64,000 bases of DNA from PALSA-1296 sp038210275 (GCA_038210275.1 JBBQWV010000016.1:1-64000); one strand, 5' to 3'. Positions 43,097 to 52,352 are shown, counted from the stretch's first letter. The notes: generated by a model not told the origin, from the sequence alone. A program made the numbers and translations.

Positions 43097-44350
43097 TTAT
43101 CTTCTGCGTCTTCTGCCTTGCCATACTTTTTTCTTCGGAGCGGCTGACTCTTCTTTTTGTTGCTCGGATTCCGGTTTTGGCTGATGAAAGATGCCTCGTT
43201 TTTCCGGTCTCTTTTCGGATTCAGCAAATGAATGTCCATGCGCAATTGGGATATGCTTGCCGATCAGTTTTTCAATGCCGCGAATATGTTCTTTTTCATC
43301 TGGACTGCAAAATGATAATGCAGATCCTTCTGCTCCTGCACGACCTGTCCTGCCGATACGATGCACGTAGGTTTCTGGAACATTCGGAATTTCGAAGTTG
43401 ATCACGTATTCGAGATCATCAATGTCAATGCCTCGTGCGGCAATGTCCGTTGCGACGAGAACTTGCGTCTTCCCTTTTTTGAAATTCGCCAACGCTCGCT
43501 GGCGGACATTCTGTGATTTATTACCGTGGATAGCTTCTGCCTGAATATTATTTTTGCCAAGATCGCGGACGACAATATCTGCACCGTGCTTAGTACGGGT
43601 AAAGACAAGCGCTGTATAGATCGGCGTCTCTTTTAGTAACTGAACCAACAAAGGAATCTTATTTGGCTTTTTTACATAGTAGAGCTGTTGATGGATCAGA
43701 TCAACCGTTGCAGTTTCCGGAGTGACTTCAACCTTTACCGGATTATGCAGAATGGCATCAGCAAGTTTTACAATATCATACGGCATCGTTGCGGAGAAGA
43801 ACAGAGACTGTCGCTTCTTTGGAATTTCATGGATCAGTCTTTTGACATCCTGGAGGAAACCCATATCAAGCATTCTATCCGCTTCATCCAAGACAAGAAT
43901 TTCAACGTGATTGAGTAAGAGAAATCCCTGATTCATCAGATCGAGCAATCTGCCCGGCGTTCCGACAACAATATCAACTCCCCGTTGCAGTGCAGATGTT
44001 TGCTTGCCTTGCTTGACTCCTCCGAAGATGACGACGCTATGTAATCCGGCATGTCTGCCGTATGCTTTCAGACTTTCGTCAATCTGAATTGCAAGTTCGC
44101 GTGTTGGGGTTAAGATCAAACTTCTGATAACTCTCTTCTTGCCGTGAACAGGGTTAGCGCTGAGGAGTTGAATGATGGGAATAGCAAATGCAGCAGTTTT
44201 TCCGGTGCCGGTTTGAGCAACGCCGAGGAAATCTTTTCCTTCTAAAATGATTGGAATTGCCTGCGCCTGAATTGGTGTAGGCGTTGTGTAGCCCTCTTGC
44301 TCCAATGAACGAAGGATGGGGTCTATAATTTTAAGTGACTTGAACGGCAT
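43097..44350 (-). CDS. rhlE: DEAD-box RNA helicase, RhlE type
   Basis: The 417-residue protein has the helicase motifs in order: TPTPIQAQAIP (Q), AQTGTGKT (I), TPTRELAIQI (Ia), DEAD at VLDEADRMLDMGF (II), SAT (III), VFTRTKHGAD (IV), ATDIAARGID (V) and HRIGRTGRAG (VI). A basic, low-complexity tail (about 370-417, ending GRRRRR) follows, as in RhlE proteins. It should unwind RNA in ribosome assembly or mRNA decay. It lies 63 bp upstream of uup on the same strand. Confidence 0.92.
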   Translation of the reverse strand: MPFKSLKIIDPILRSLEQEGYTTPTPIQAQAIPIILEGKDFLGVAQTGTGKTAAFAIPIIQLLSANPVHGKKRVIRSLILTPTRELAIQIDESLKAYGRHAGLHSVVIFGGVKQGKQTSALQRGVDIVVGTPGRLLDLMNQGFLLLNHVEILVLDEADRMLDMGFLQDVKRLIHEIPKKRQSLFFSATMPYDIVKLADAILHNPVKVEVTPETATVDLIHQQLYYVKKPNKIPLLVQLLKETPIYTALVFTRTKHGADIVVRDLGKNNIQAEAIHGNKSQNVRQRALANFKKGKTQVLVATDIAARGIDIDDLEYVINFEIPNVPETYVHRIGRTGRAGAEGSALSFCSPDEKEHIRGIEKLIGKHIPIAHGHSFAESEKRPEKRGIFHQPKPESEQQKEESAAPKKKVWQGRRRRR

Positions 44351-44519
44351 GAATATATCTGTTAACGATAATTATTTGATTTAAGAGAGAGAAAATTGGT
44401 CTGCTCCCTTGCGAATTATTCGGCTGGGGGAGTTCAGAGTGCGGCAGACAAACGAACGGGAGCGGAATTACATCCCCTAAAGAATATCTTGGGCAGAAAA
44501 AAGGTATTAAAAACGAAAA

Positions 44520-45200
44520 TTAACGGACAGCCATTGCCGGTGTCTTTAATACATCAGAGAGCGGCAGATGTTTACGCAGGTTGGAATGTAAATAAGCAAG
44601 ATTTGCCGGAGCAATAACTTCTAGACTAACCTGAGCCGTGCCGTTGTTCGAAAAACCAAGCTCCTGTGCCGCGCCACGGGATACATCAATGATACGGTGC
44701 TTTACAAATGGTCCGCGATCAGTTATTTCGACAATGCACGATTTGTTATTTGTCAGATTCGTAACTCTCAGTAATGTTCCAAAAGGTAGTGTGCGATGCG
44801 CAGCCATGAGAGCATCCTGATCGAAGGGTTTGCCGGAAGCTGTCTTGCGGTTATTGAACTCGTTACCGTACCATGAGGCAGTACCGGTCATTGAGGAATT
44901 CGTATCGCTCGAATGCTTGAAAGTTTTGTAATGATTGCGATGGCGCATAGCCGTTTTTGATTTCGCAGGCTTCACTTTTGTCGCTGTATGCGCGACGGCG
45001 GTTGCGCCGATGGAAATTATTCCTGCAAGCCAAAAGAAAGCTGTCGCGAGACAAACACGGAGAATCGTTTGAATGCGATGACGCACGATTTCCTCGGCAG
45101 CAATAACCTCCTTCGGAAAATCTTTCAGAGCGCCGGTAGAACGCTTAATAATGTTGCTTGAAATGCTCAATATATTTTTCCTCCAAGTGGGGAAGTGCAT
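44520..45200 (-). CDS. rlpA: RlpA-like septal ring lytic transglycosylase
   Basis: The start is set at ATG 45200 (226 residues); the frame stays open to a GTG at 45254, which would add 18 unremarkable residues. A membrane or signal segment lies near residues 50-75 (VCLATAFFWLAGIISIGATA). The RlpA double-psi beta-barrel spans about 105-190, with GTASWYGNEFNNRKTASGK, AHRTLPFGTLLRVTN and ITDRGPF holding the catalytic-type Asp. RlpA proteins cut naked glycan strands or bind septal peptidoglycan. No SPOR domain is present, so this is the short form. The basic N-terminal region before the membrane segment is unusual. Confidence 0.82.
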   Translation of the reverse strand: MHFPTWRKNILSISSNIIKRSTGALKDFPKEVIAAEEIVRHRIQTILRVCLATAFFWLAGIISIGATAVAHTATKVKPAKSKTAMRHRNHYKTFKHSSDTNSSMTGTASWYGNEFNNRKTASGKPFDQDALMAAHRTLPFGTLLRVTNLTNNKSCIVEITDRGPFVKHRIIDVSRGAAQELGFSNNGTAQVSLEVIAPANLAYLHSNLRKHLPLSDVLKTPAMAVR

Positions 45201-45258
45201 AGAATACGTTTTTAGGGTGAAAAGGTTTCCCAATTCTGTAAACAAATTGCCCACAGAA

Positions 45259-46083
45259 TTACGTAAAGTACATTTTGCTTTGCCTATCAGTAATTATATT
45301 ATTGAAATTATTTATATTTTTTAATCTCGTCTCTTCCGTGAGAACATCGGCATAAGTTATTGATTCACCTTGAGTTGAACCCAAATTGAGAATCTCACCG
45401 TTGTAATTTATGATGCAGCTTTCACCCCTGAAGACTAATTCTTCAGTATTCCCATTTGCCACCTCTTTTTCGGTGCCGATGCGGTCGGCGAAGGCAATAA
45501 TCACCTTATTTTCAAAAGCCCGGACTTTAAGAGTTTCTATCAGCATTCCAGTAGTCGTAACGATATTCGATGGGATTGCAATAACTTCTGCGCCGTTCAA
45601 AGCAAGTGAGCGTGTTGCTTCTGGGAATCGCCAGTCGTAGCAGATCTGAATTCCAAGTTTAATTTTCTCGCCATTTCGGACTTCGATCTCGCAAACAGGA
45701 AAGCCAAGATTTCCAGGAGCGAAGACGATCTTCTCATAATAGAAAAGATGCACCTTCCGGTAATGCCCGACAAGCTTTCCGTTGCGATCTATGGCAATTG
45801 CGGAGTTATAGAGAATTCCATTATCCGCTTCGAGAAACCCAGTGACAATTGCAACGTTGTTTTCTTTGGCAACCAGTTTGATCTTCTCTGCGAGAATTCC
45901 ATCAATGGGCTGGGCATATTTTTTGGCATCGTCGGAAGATGTAAAAAAATATCCGGTGAAAGCAAGTTCAGGAAAAATGAGAATATCTGCTTTCGCTTCA
46001 GTGACAAATTGCTCAAACTTATCGAGGTTTCCTTCAACATCTTTAAAGACAGGATTTGATTGCACACAGCCGATTCGTATCAT
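45259..46083 (-). CDS. Carbon-nitrogen hydrolase (nitrilase superfamily)
   Basis: The 274-residue cytoplasmic protein has the full catalytic triad of the superfamily: Glu39 in IFPELAFTGY, Lys110 in HYRKVHLF and Cys148 in GIQICYDWRFPE. The length is normal for an amidase-type branch, but the substrate cannot be predicted; omega-amidase- or carbamoylputrescine-like activity is possible. One base separates its start from the stop of the DNA methyltransferase gene upstream, so the two are probably co-transcribed, though no shared role is evident. Confidence 0.87.
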   Translation of the reverse strand: MIRIGCVQSNPVFKDVEGNLDKFEQFVTEAKADILIFPELAFTGYFFTSSDDAKKYAQPIDGILAEKIKLVAKENNVAIVTGFLEADNGILYNSAIAIDRNGKLVGHYRKVHLFYYEKIVFAPGNLGFPVCEIEVRNGEKIKLGIQICYDWRFPEATRSLALNGAEVIAIPSNIVTTTGMLIETLKVRAFENKVIIAFADRIGTEKEVANGNTEELVFRGESCIINYNGEILNLGSTQGESITYADVLTEETRLKNINNFNNIITDRQSKMYFT

Positions 46084-46084
46084 G

Positions 46085-46933
46085 TTATTTTTCTTTCGTT
46101 AGCCGTTTCAATCCTAACCGCACGTAATCGGGATTCATCTCAATCCCAATAAATTTTCTTCCCAGACGTTTTGCGACGACAGATGTTGTGCCTGAACCGC
46201 TGAAGAGATCGAGAATCTTATCACCAGGATTGCTGCTTGCGCGAATAATCCTTTCAATAAGTGCTTCGGGTTTTTGTGTCGGATGTTCCGTGTTTTCCGG
46301 CATTGACCAAAAGGGGACGGTCATATCTGTCCAGATATTTGATGGATGCGTCATGCGTTCTTGAGTACCATCAGCTTTGATATACCAATCTTTCGGTTTG
46401 CCGTTTTCTCGGTACGGTGCAATTACCTTCTTTGGAATTTTTACTTCATTAAGATTAAAGGTATAGTTTTTTTTATCCCGAACTGCGAACCAAATATCTT
46501 CCATGTTCTGCTTCCAGTTTTTCGAAGCTCCGCGCCCTTTATCACGCTTCCACGTTATTCGGTTGAGAATTGTAAGTCCGGATTTTTCTAACGCATCCTG
46601 GAAGAGAGATGATTGTCTCCAATCGCAACAAATATATAATGACGCATTAGGCTTTGCAATACGCGGCAAAAGTGAAACCCATTGATATACCCATTCACGA
46701 TATTCATCTTCACTTCTCATATCAGTCTTATTTCCGAAATCCATTCCTAAATTATATGGCGGATCGGCAATGATAAGATCGAAATATTTTTTTGGAAGAG
46801 AAGCGATGGCGATTTCGATCTCGCCTTGAAAGATGCCAATTGTATTGGACGTTATTTTTTTTGCTAAAGACGGAATAGTTTGCATCTTCTCATTTGCACT
46901 AAGCCGAATTGTTTTATTAAGTGGTGAAGGCAT
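46085..46933 (-). CDS. Orphan DNA methyltransferase (N4-cytosine or N6-adenine, beta class)
   Basis: The 282-residue protein has the catalytic motif IV as DPPYNLGMDFG near residue 57-67 and motif I as DLFSGSGTTS near residue 245. The order IV before I is typical of beta-class methyltransferases. Between them lies the probable target-recognition region (TWKRDKGRGASKNWKQ, EDIWFAVRD). C-terminal TEHPTQKPEALIERII is the usual motif X. DPPY alone does not separate N6A from N4C. No restriction endonuclease lies nearby, so it may be a solitary regulatory or protective methylase. The recognition site is unknown. Confidence 0.88.
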   Translation of the reverse strand: MPSPLNKTIRLSANEKMQTIPSLAKKITSNTIGIFQGEIEIAIASLPKKYFDLIIADPPYNLGMDFGNKTDMRSEDEYREWVYQWVSLLPRIAKPNASLYICCDWRQSSLFQDALEKSGLTILNRITWKRDKGRGASKNWKQNMEDIWFAVRDKKNYTFNLNEVKIPKKVIAPYRENGKPKDWYIKADGTQERMTHPSNIWTDMTVPFWSMPENTEHPTQKPEALIERIIRASSNPGDKILDLFSGSGTTSVVAKRLGRKFIGIEMNPDYVRLGLKRLTKEK

Positions 46934-46934
46934 T

Positions 46935-48857
46935 TCAGAATCCGAATTCGAATGAAAGAGTGGTAGTCACGTCTTTATAACTGAATCCTGTTTTATTGGA
47001 AATATATTTTGTCGATTGAATGTCGAGCACGGGAGTGAAAGAATCAAAAATGCTGATCAGTCGCGAATCAAAAAGAAATTCCCGTGACAAATCAATTCCG
47101 AGCTGCGGTCCATAATCTTTACGATCTGCTGATTGTGGAACAAGTGGCGCCAATCTTTTCGGCAATTGGATGTTGGTATAAGCGCGATTTTCATAGGCGG
47201 CATCGAGTGAAAAATTAATATCCCAAAAAATGCGCCACAAAAAGAAAGCAGTTGCGCGTGTCAGATCATATGAATACTCATCATCATTCGCAATTCCACC
47301 TATCTTACTTCGCGCTGTGATTGCCTCGTCAATATAGGGCCTCAAGTTTGAACTTCTGGTTAGATGGGCTGCGACTCCGATACTCAGTCTATCCGATGGA
47401 AAAATATAGATTGCACCGCCAAAAAAGAAATGAGAGAAGTTCGATCCGGTCTTTATTGTGCGGGTTAATTTCGGAGTAACAACAATTTCATACACAAGCG
47501 GGTGGCTATAACTCTTCGATGCATAACCGCCTTCAAGTCCTAACACAGCACCGGAAAAAATCTCTATTCTGCTGTCGAGTCGAATTTTATTTTCGGTACC
47601 AGCAAACACCGTATCATGCGGAAATCTCGTGCTTGTGAGATCAAATGTCCCACCGAATCCGAATTTTTCTCCGCTATAAATATCGAGGCGCGGTTTGAAT
47701 TCAAATGTCGAATAACTGTAAATTTTTAAAGTATCTTTATTATTCTGCATTTCCAAAGAAACCGGAATGCTCAGGAGTGTCGCCAATGTCTTTTTTGAAA
47801 CCGGAAGGATATCTTCTTTGAGAAAAATATCCTGTGAACTGAGATCCTTAAATTCTGTCTGTGAATTAGCAAGGGTCAATAACGGAGCATTTTTCTTTGC
47901 GATATTACTTCCATCACCGCCCTCAATTTGTAAATGTTGACGTGCCTCTGCAATCATTTGATCGACAGTTGTTGTAGGCGGCGTGGAAGGAGTGGGAACC
48001 GGAGTCTCGGCTTTAACAAATGATTCTGGAACGGCAAGAATATCAGATTGCGGGTTGCCTGCTTTCATTATAGAAATAATGACATCGATATCTTTTACGA
48101 TCTCCTCTTTATGATCGCTTTCCATCGGCACCTGTAAAAATATTTTTTTCTGGTTAGCTAATTCACTCGTTACAACATCGGAAATACTTTCGCTGAATGT
48201 TTGTGTTCCAAGTATGTCGCTTAGAGCAAGCACTGCTTCCGAAACGGAATCTTTCAGATCGGAAAAAATATCTTCCGAAGCGGCGCCGAGTCCTTTTTTA
48301 TCAATATCAAATGAATCCATCAACTCACTGAGTGCTGCAAGTTTGATCGAAGCTATTTGTGAAAGATCTGTAATTGCAGGTTTGGCAATAATTTTCTGCG
48401 GTGGTATTTCCTTTGTCGTTTTTTGCTCGTCCGCTGCTGGATTTCCTTTTATTTGCTGAGTCTGAATTTGTCTCACCGGCAGGACGGAAGAATTCTCCTC
48501 GATATTCGAGAGATAAAAACTTCCGGTTACTCCAAAATAACTTTTCACAAAAGAACGCGAAGGGACATCTTGATAGAATGTTGGCGTCGTCAACGCTTCA
48601 AATTTTATTGAAGCTGGGTTTGCAACGATCCAATTATACATCAGATCGATCGTCGGATTAAAAACATTATCGGGGGTCGCAGAATCACGCCCTTCGACAT
48701 TCGAAGAATGGTATCCGCTGATCGTTGCCGATCCTGAAAATTGCGCGAACGAAGTTGCTGCATTCAATAATATGAATGTGATTGTAATGTTAGCGAAAAT
48801 TCTCGAAATAGTACAGATGTTCAAGATAGAATAATAATTCTTATTTAACCAATGCAT
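46935..48857 (-). CDS. Probable outer-membrane protein, unknown family
   Basis: The 640-residue product has an N-terminal signal (FILLNAATSFAQ, cleavage near residue 39). The N-terminal part is beta-rich (SGSATISGYHSSNVEGRDS). A low-complexity charged and Gln/Lys/Pro-rich middle covers about 120-330, and a beta-barrel-like C-terminal half ends in FEFGF, the aromatic terminus typical of outer-membrane proteins. I do not recognise the family. It overlaps the upstream polyprenol-kinase-like gene by 17 bp, so it is likely co-expressed. A TATATTTG at 48868-48875 would give a nearly leaderless transcript from ATG 48857. Confidence 0.65.
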   Translation of the reverse strand: MHWLNKNYYSILNICTISRIFANITITFILLNAATSFAQFSGSATISGYHSSNVEGRDSATPDNVFNPTIDLMYNWIVANPASIKFEALTTPTFYQDVPSRSFVKSYFGVTGSFYLSNIEENSSVLPVRQIQTQQIKGNPAADEQKTTKEIPPQKIIAKPAITDLSQIASIKLAALSELMDSFDIDKKGLGAASEDIFSDLKDSVSEAVLALSDILGTQTFSESISDVVTSELANQKKIFLQVPMESDHKEEIVKDIDVIISIMKAGNPQSDILAVPESFVKAETPVPTPSTPPTTTVDQMIAEARQHLQIEGGDGSNIAKKNAPLLTLANSQTEFKDLSSQDIFLKEDILPVSKKTLATLLSIPVSLEMQNNKDTLKIYSYSTFEFKPRLDIYSGEKFGFGGTFDLTSTRFPHDTVFAGTENKIRLDSRIEIFSGAVLGLEGGYASKSYSHPLVYEIVVTPKLTRTIKTGSNFSHFFFGGAIYIFPSDRLSIGVAAHLTRSSNLRPYIDEAITARSKIGGIANDDEYSYDLTRATAFFLWRIFWDINFSLDAAYENRAYTNIQLPKRLAPLVPQSADRKDYGPQLGIDLSREFLFDSRLISIFDSFTPVLDIQSTKYISNKTGFSYKDVTTTLSFEFGF

Positions 48858-49545
48858 GGTACAATGGCAAATATACTGTAGGCTGAATGAGGGACAATAA
48901 AAAATATGTTACCCACATCACAATTCCTATGGAGATTGGTACAGAAAAATTATCATCAACTCGTAGCCTTACACTCATTGCTTCAATTATGCTGCCAATA
49001 AATGCTGCGCCGAAACCAATAATATATTCTTCCCACATATCACTCACTTTCGGTGTGACAATTATGACAAGACAGGCTGAAGTGAATACAGCAATCGAAC
49101 CTTCCAAGCTTTTATCTAAGAAGTGATGCTTCCCGAATTTTCTTCCAAGCAATGCCCCTGCCGTATCGGAGATGATAAGAATAGTAAATGCAGTGATCGC
49201 TATCACTTTCGGAAAGATCAGAATGCAAATACAGGCGCTAATGAGAACATACGAGCCACCGGAAAGTAATTTCCGGCTGCTATCTTTTTCATGCTCTCGC
49301 AGAATATTGCCGAATAATTTATTTACCGCTTTATCGAGCCACTTAAAATAAAATCTTCCGTAATCAACGCAGAGCGAAAATATTGTGAACGGTATAAGAA
49401 TCCACAGCATCGTGCTATACGAAAGATAGGCATAGCCGATAGGAATTACCAGCGATGAAATATGGATCGTCTTTCGCAGAAGTTCACCCGTCATGGGTAT
49501 CTGCGAAGAGATGAGTTTTTTCGTTTTTGTTTTCTTTCGAGTCAA
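48841..49545 (-). CDS. Diacylglycerol/polyprenol kinase-like membrane protein (DGK1/SEC59 type)
   Basis: The 234-residue multi-pass membrane protein shows the CTP-dependent lipid-kinase family pattern: ELLRKTIHISSLVIPIGY near the N-terminus, SSRKLLSGGSYVLIS, and SDTAGALLGRKFGKHHFLDK followed by SLEGSIAVF. By family it would phosphorylate a dolichol-like or diacylglycerol lipid at the inner membrane, recycling a lipid carrier for envelope glycans. The start is uncertain: TTG 49545 gives a basic N-terminal tail, while ATG 49494 begins MTGELLRK. A TATTTTTG element at 49589-49596 is a candidate promoter. Confidence 0.8.
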   Translation of the reverse strand: MTRKKTKTKKLISSQIPMTGELLRKTIHISSLVIPIGYAYLSYSTMLWILIPFTIFSLCVDYGRFYFKWLDKAVNKLFGNILREHEKDSSRKLLSGGSYVLISACICILIFPKVIAITAFTILIISDTAGALLGRKFGKHHFLDKSLEGSIAVFTSACLVIIVTPKVSDMWEEYIIGFGAAFIGSIIEAMSVRLRVDDNFSVPISIGIVMWVTYFLLSLIQPTVYLPLYHALVK

Positions 49546-49588
49546 GAAATTATTGTAGTCTTAATCCGGGAAAATGAACTGGGGAATT

Positions 49589-49596
49589 CAAAAATA
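49589..49596 (-). promoter_or_regulatory. Candidate promoter of the polyprenol-kinase-like gene
   Basis: The minus strand reads TTTCCGTATTTTTGAA, fitting the local CCGTAnnTTTG pattern. Confidence 0.4.
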
Positions 49597-49732
49597 CGGA
49601 AACTCCGATGTTCTGCTTCCAATATAGCATCTTTCTCAGTGCAACATCCTTCTATTTAAGAAGTATAAACTATGGCTTTCGAATCGTTGTTAAGCGCATT
49701 CATGAAGCAATCTAAACTTATTAATCGGTAGA

Positions 49733-51775
49733 ATGGGTCTAATAAAAGCTACACAATTTTTCTATTCCGGGGTTTTCCTTCTCCTGCTAACCTCTTCACT
49801 GTACTCTCAGGAAGTGCAGTGGGCTAACGAGGTTATCAGCAAATCGTCTGAAATCGGATCGAAGGAATATTCGGCGAAGCAAGTTCTTGGCAAACCCAAT
49901 AAATGCCCGGCATCCGGTGATAGCCCTTGTGCTTGGTTTGGCAGAAGCGATGGTCTGTTTGGCGGCAGGGAAGAGCATATCAAGGTTGGTTACAAAAAAC
50001 CAATGCAGATCCAGCAAGTTGGTATTGCAGAGAATTTTAATCCCGGTGCTGTCGAGAAAGTGATCCTCTACGATACCAAAGATGAGCCTCATGTCGTCTA
50101 TCATGGCGAAGCCGCGCCGGTGAACGTTGCATCGCGTGTGATGCACGTAAATTTCCTCAAAACCGATTATAAAGTAAAAGCTGTTGAGCTTGTTCTTCAA
50201 TGCGGAAAAGTCCCCGGCATGAATGAGATTGATGCCATCGGAATTTCAGCTTCAAAGACTCCCATTACTGCAGAGATCAACATTGCACCGAATTCGAAGA
50301 TCGAAGGGACAAAAGAAAATCTCGGATCGGGAGTGAACTCTCCTTACGAAGAAGTCTATCCTATTATTTCTCCGGATGGAAAAACATTATACCTTGATCG
50401 TAAATATAGTCCAAATAATTTTGGGGCAGATATTAACGGCCCAAATGATAATATCTGGTACTCGGAGTTAACTCCGGATGGGAAATGGGGACTAGCAAAG
50501 AATATTGGAAGTGGATTGAATAACGGATATGGCACTTTCTCTGCTTCGATCACGCCTGATGGTAATACACTCTTGATCGGAGGTAAATTTCTCGATAACG
50601 CAACGAACCAGATTACTTTTAGTATTTGGACTGTCAGGAAAATTGTCGGTGGCTGGGGAATTCCATCAAGGGTTCGAATCGATAGCTACTATACCCACAA
50701 CCGCTTCATGGAGTTTTGTCTTTCTCCTGATGGTAAAACATTGCTTATGAGTCTGCAGCGCGATGATTCTTATGGTGCACGCGATATGTATGCATCTTTT
50801 CTTAAACCTGACGGCACATGGAGCGCTCCAAAAAATCTCGGTCCGGAAGTAAATTCTGCCGGAGATGAAGGGATGCCATTCCTTGCTGCCGATGGAAAAA
50901 CGCTTTACTTTGGTTCTGACGGATTCAGCGGATATGGCTCGACGGATATGTTCTTTTCTCATAGACTTGACGACACATGGCAGAATTGGAGCGAACCCGA
51001 AAATCTCGGACCCGATTTTAATACACCGGAATGGGATGCGTATTTTACAATTCCTGCATCAGCTGAGTATGCCTATTTCGTATCACATCAAGGCTCGATG
51101 GGTGGCTCAGATATTTTCCGCGCAAAACTTCCACCGTCTCTACAGCCATTTCCTGTAGTTCTGGTTAACGGAAAAGTGATTGATGCCAATACCGGAAAAC
51201 CTATCGAAGCAACGATCCATTACGAAGTTCTTCCCGGCGGCAAAGAAGCCGGCATTGCACATAGTAATCCAGCAACTGGCGAATATAAAATATCGCTCCC
51301 AGCAGGTGCTCTGTACGGTTTTCGCGCCGAAGTGAAAGGCTACGTTGCCGTCAACGAAAATCTCGACGTGAAAAAGGTTACCGCTTATAAAGAAATAGAG
51401 CGCAATCTTAAACTCGTTCCATTCGAAGTCGGGCAGACCGTTCGCTTGAATAATCTTTTCTTCGATCTAAATAAAAGTGAACTGAAATCCGAATCTTTCG
51501 CCGAGCTTGACCGTCTCGTGGAATTACTGAAAACCTCATCGAAAATGGAAGTCGAGATCATCGGACATACCGATAACATCGGCTACGATGCAGCGAATAA
51601 AAAATTATCCGTTGATCGCGCAAATGCCGTCCGCAATTATCTTGTCAGCAAGTCCATTCCCGGCAACCGCCTCAAAACCATCGGTTACGGCAAAACCAAA
51701 CCCCTTGCCTCCAACGACACCGAAGAAGGCAGACAGCAGAATCGCAGAGTTGAGTTTACGATTCTGAAACAGTAG
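49733..51775 (+). CDS. PorE-like OmpA-family protein (beta-propeller, CRD, OmpA)
   Basis: The 680-residue product has a signal peptide ending SSLYSQ. An N-terminal discoidin-like beta domain (about 27-170; EYSAKQVLGKPN, GREEHIKVGY) is followed by PD40/WD40-like propeller repeats (about 190-480; SPDGKTLY is the repeating unit). A carboxypeptidase-regulatory-like domain (about 488-570) and a C-terminal OmpA peptidoglycan-binding domain (about 575-680; LFFDLNKSELKSES, IGHTDNIGYDAANK, NRRVEF) complete it. PorE of the T9SS has propeller, CRD and OmpA domains behind a TPR; here the TPR is replaced by the discoidin-like domain. It probably anchors envelope machinery to the wall, which fits the T9SS cargo in this window. 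A T9SS role is inference. Confidence 0.85.
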   Translation: MGLIKATQFFYSGVFLLLLTSSLYSQEVQWANEVISKSSEIGSKEYSAKQVLGKPNKCPASGDSPCAWFGRSDGLFGGREEHIKVGYKKPMQIQQVGIAENFNPGAVEKVILYDTKDEPHVVYHGEAAPVNVASRVMHVNFLKTDYKVKAVELVLQCGKVPGMNEIDAIGISASKTPITAEINIAPNSKIEGTKENLGSGVNSPYEEVYPIISPDGKTLYLDRKYSPNNFGADINGPNDNIWYSELTPDGKWGLAKNIGSGLNNGYGTFSASITPDGNTLLIGGKFLDNATNQITFSIWTVRKIVGGWGIPSRVRIDSYYTHNRFMEFCLSPDGKTLLMSLQRDDSYGARDMYASFLKPDGTWSAPKNLGPEVNSAGDEGMPFLAADGKTLYFGSDGFSGYGSTDMFFSHRLDDTWQNWSEPENLGPDFNTPEWDAYFTIPASAEYAYFVSHQGSMGGSDIFRAKLPPSLQPFPVVLVNGKVIDANTGKPIEATIHYEVLPGGKEAGIAHSNPATGEYKISLPAGALYGFRAEVKGYVAVNENLDVKKVTAYKEIERNLKLVPFEVGQTVRLNNLFFDLNKSELKSESFAELDRLVELLKTSSKMEVEIIGHTDNIGYDAANKKLSVDRANAVRNYLVSKSIPGNRLKTIGYGKTKPLASNDTEEGRQQNRRVEFTILKQ

Positions 51776-51806
51776 AGTATTGACGTATATGGTGTACCCA
51801 TGGCTG

Positions 51807-51905
51807 TCTGAACCTTGATTTCATGAGATTAAAAAGATGTGGTAAGATTTTTACTACAACAAAATCTTTCTTAATCCTCAAAATCTTTTAAAATCAAGGT
51901 TCAGA
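51807..51905. repeat. CTGAACCTTGATT-type palindromic repeat
   Basis: TCTGAACCTTGATTT (51807-51821) and AAATCAAGGTTCAGA (51891-51905) are perfect 15-bp inverted repeats. The AT-rich interior contains further complementary AAGATTTT / AAAATCTT segments, so the whole 99 bp can fold into a long hairpin. Confidence 0.8.
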
Positions 51906-51980
51906 TGTTTTTAAATTTTCAATGAACAGATCGCAGCGATATCCCTTCTGAGGATCACTCTCCGATCATGAAAACAGTTT

Positions 51981-52010
51981 GGTAGTTTAGTAGTTGGTAG
52001 TTTAGTAGTT
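51981..52010. repeat. Tandem duplication of a 15-bp unit
   Basis: GGTAGTTTAGTAGTT occurs twice without a gap. Confidence 0.8.
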
Positions 52011-52020
52011 ATTTAAAAAA

Positions 52021-52062
52021 TGTCATTGCGAGGAGTCCGCTTGCGGACGACGTGGCAATCTC
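52021..52062. repeat. TGTCATTGCGAG-type palindromic repeat
   Basis: The element starts TGTCATTGCGAGGAGTCCGC and ends ACGTGGCAATCTC, with an internal GTCCGCTTGCGGAC palindrome. I recognise it as a repeat dispersed over many unrelated bacterial genomes. Confidence 0.8.
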
Positions 52063-52205
52063 AGATAGTTATCGTAGTTATAAATCTCCGGATTAGAGAT
52101 TAGAGTGGTGGTTAGTTCACTCATAGCTCAGTCCTCATAGCTCATAGCTACTCCCACAACCCCACAATTGCTCGTTTCCCAATATCTCTCTTTTTATTTT
52201 TCCAT

Positions 52206-52304
52206 TTATCGGCGAGGATTACGCTCTAAGTGCCATCGAAGCAAAATATCAAAAGGAATAGAAGGCTGGATTGAGGCTTCCTGTATGTATTTTACGCAAA
52301 ACAT
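52206..52304 (-). other. Possible 32-codon ORF behind a strong promoter
   Basis: From ATG 52304 the minus strand encodes MFCVKYIQEASIQPSI and ends ERNPRR at a TAA. It lies about 40 nt after the predicted start of the promoter at 52353-52381. The peptide matches nothing I know; it could be a small protein, the 5' remnant of a lost gene (as with the TIR fragment) or chance. Confidence 0.25.
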
Positions 52305-52352
52305 CGTAGGTTATTTCGCTATAAAATACATATTGTCGAACTTTCGAATGCA

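Noticed and set aside
51985..52160. CRISPR-like repeat array
   Set aside because: The repeats are a two-copy tandem and unrelated palindromes, with no regular spacers and no cas genes.
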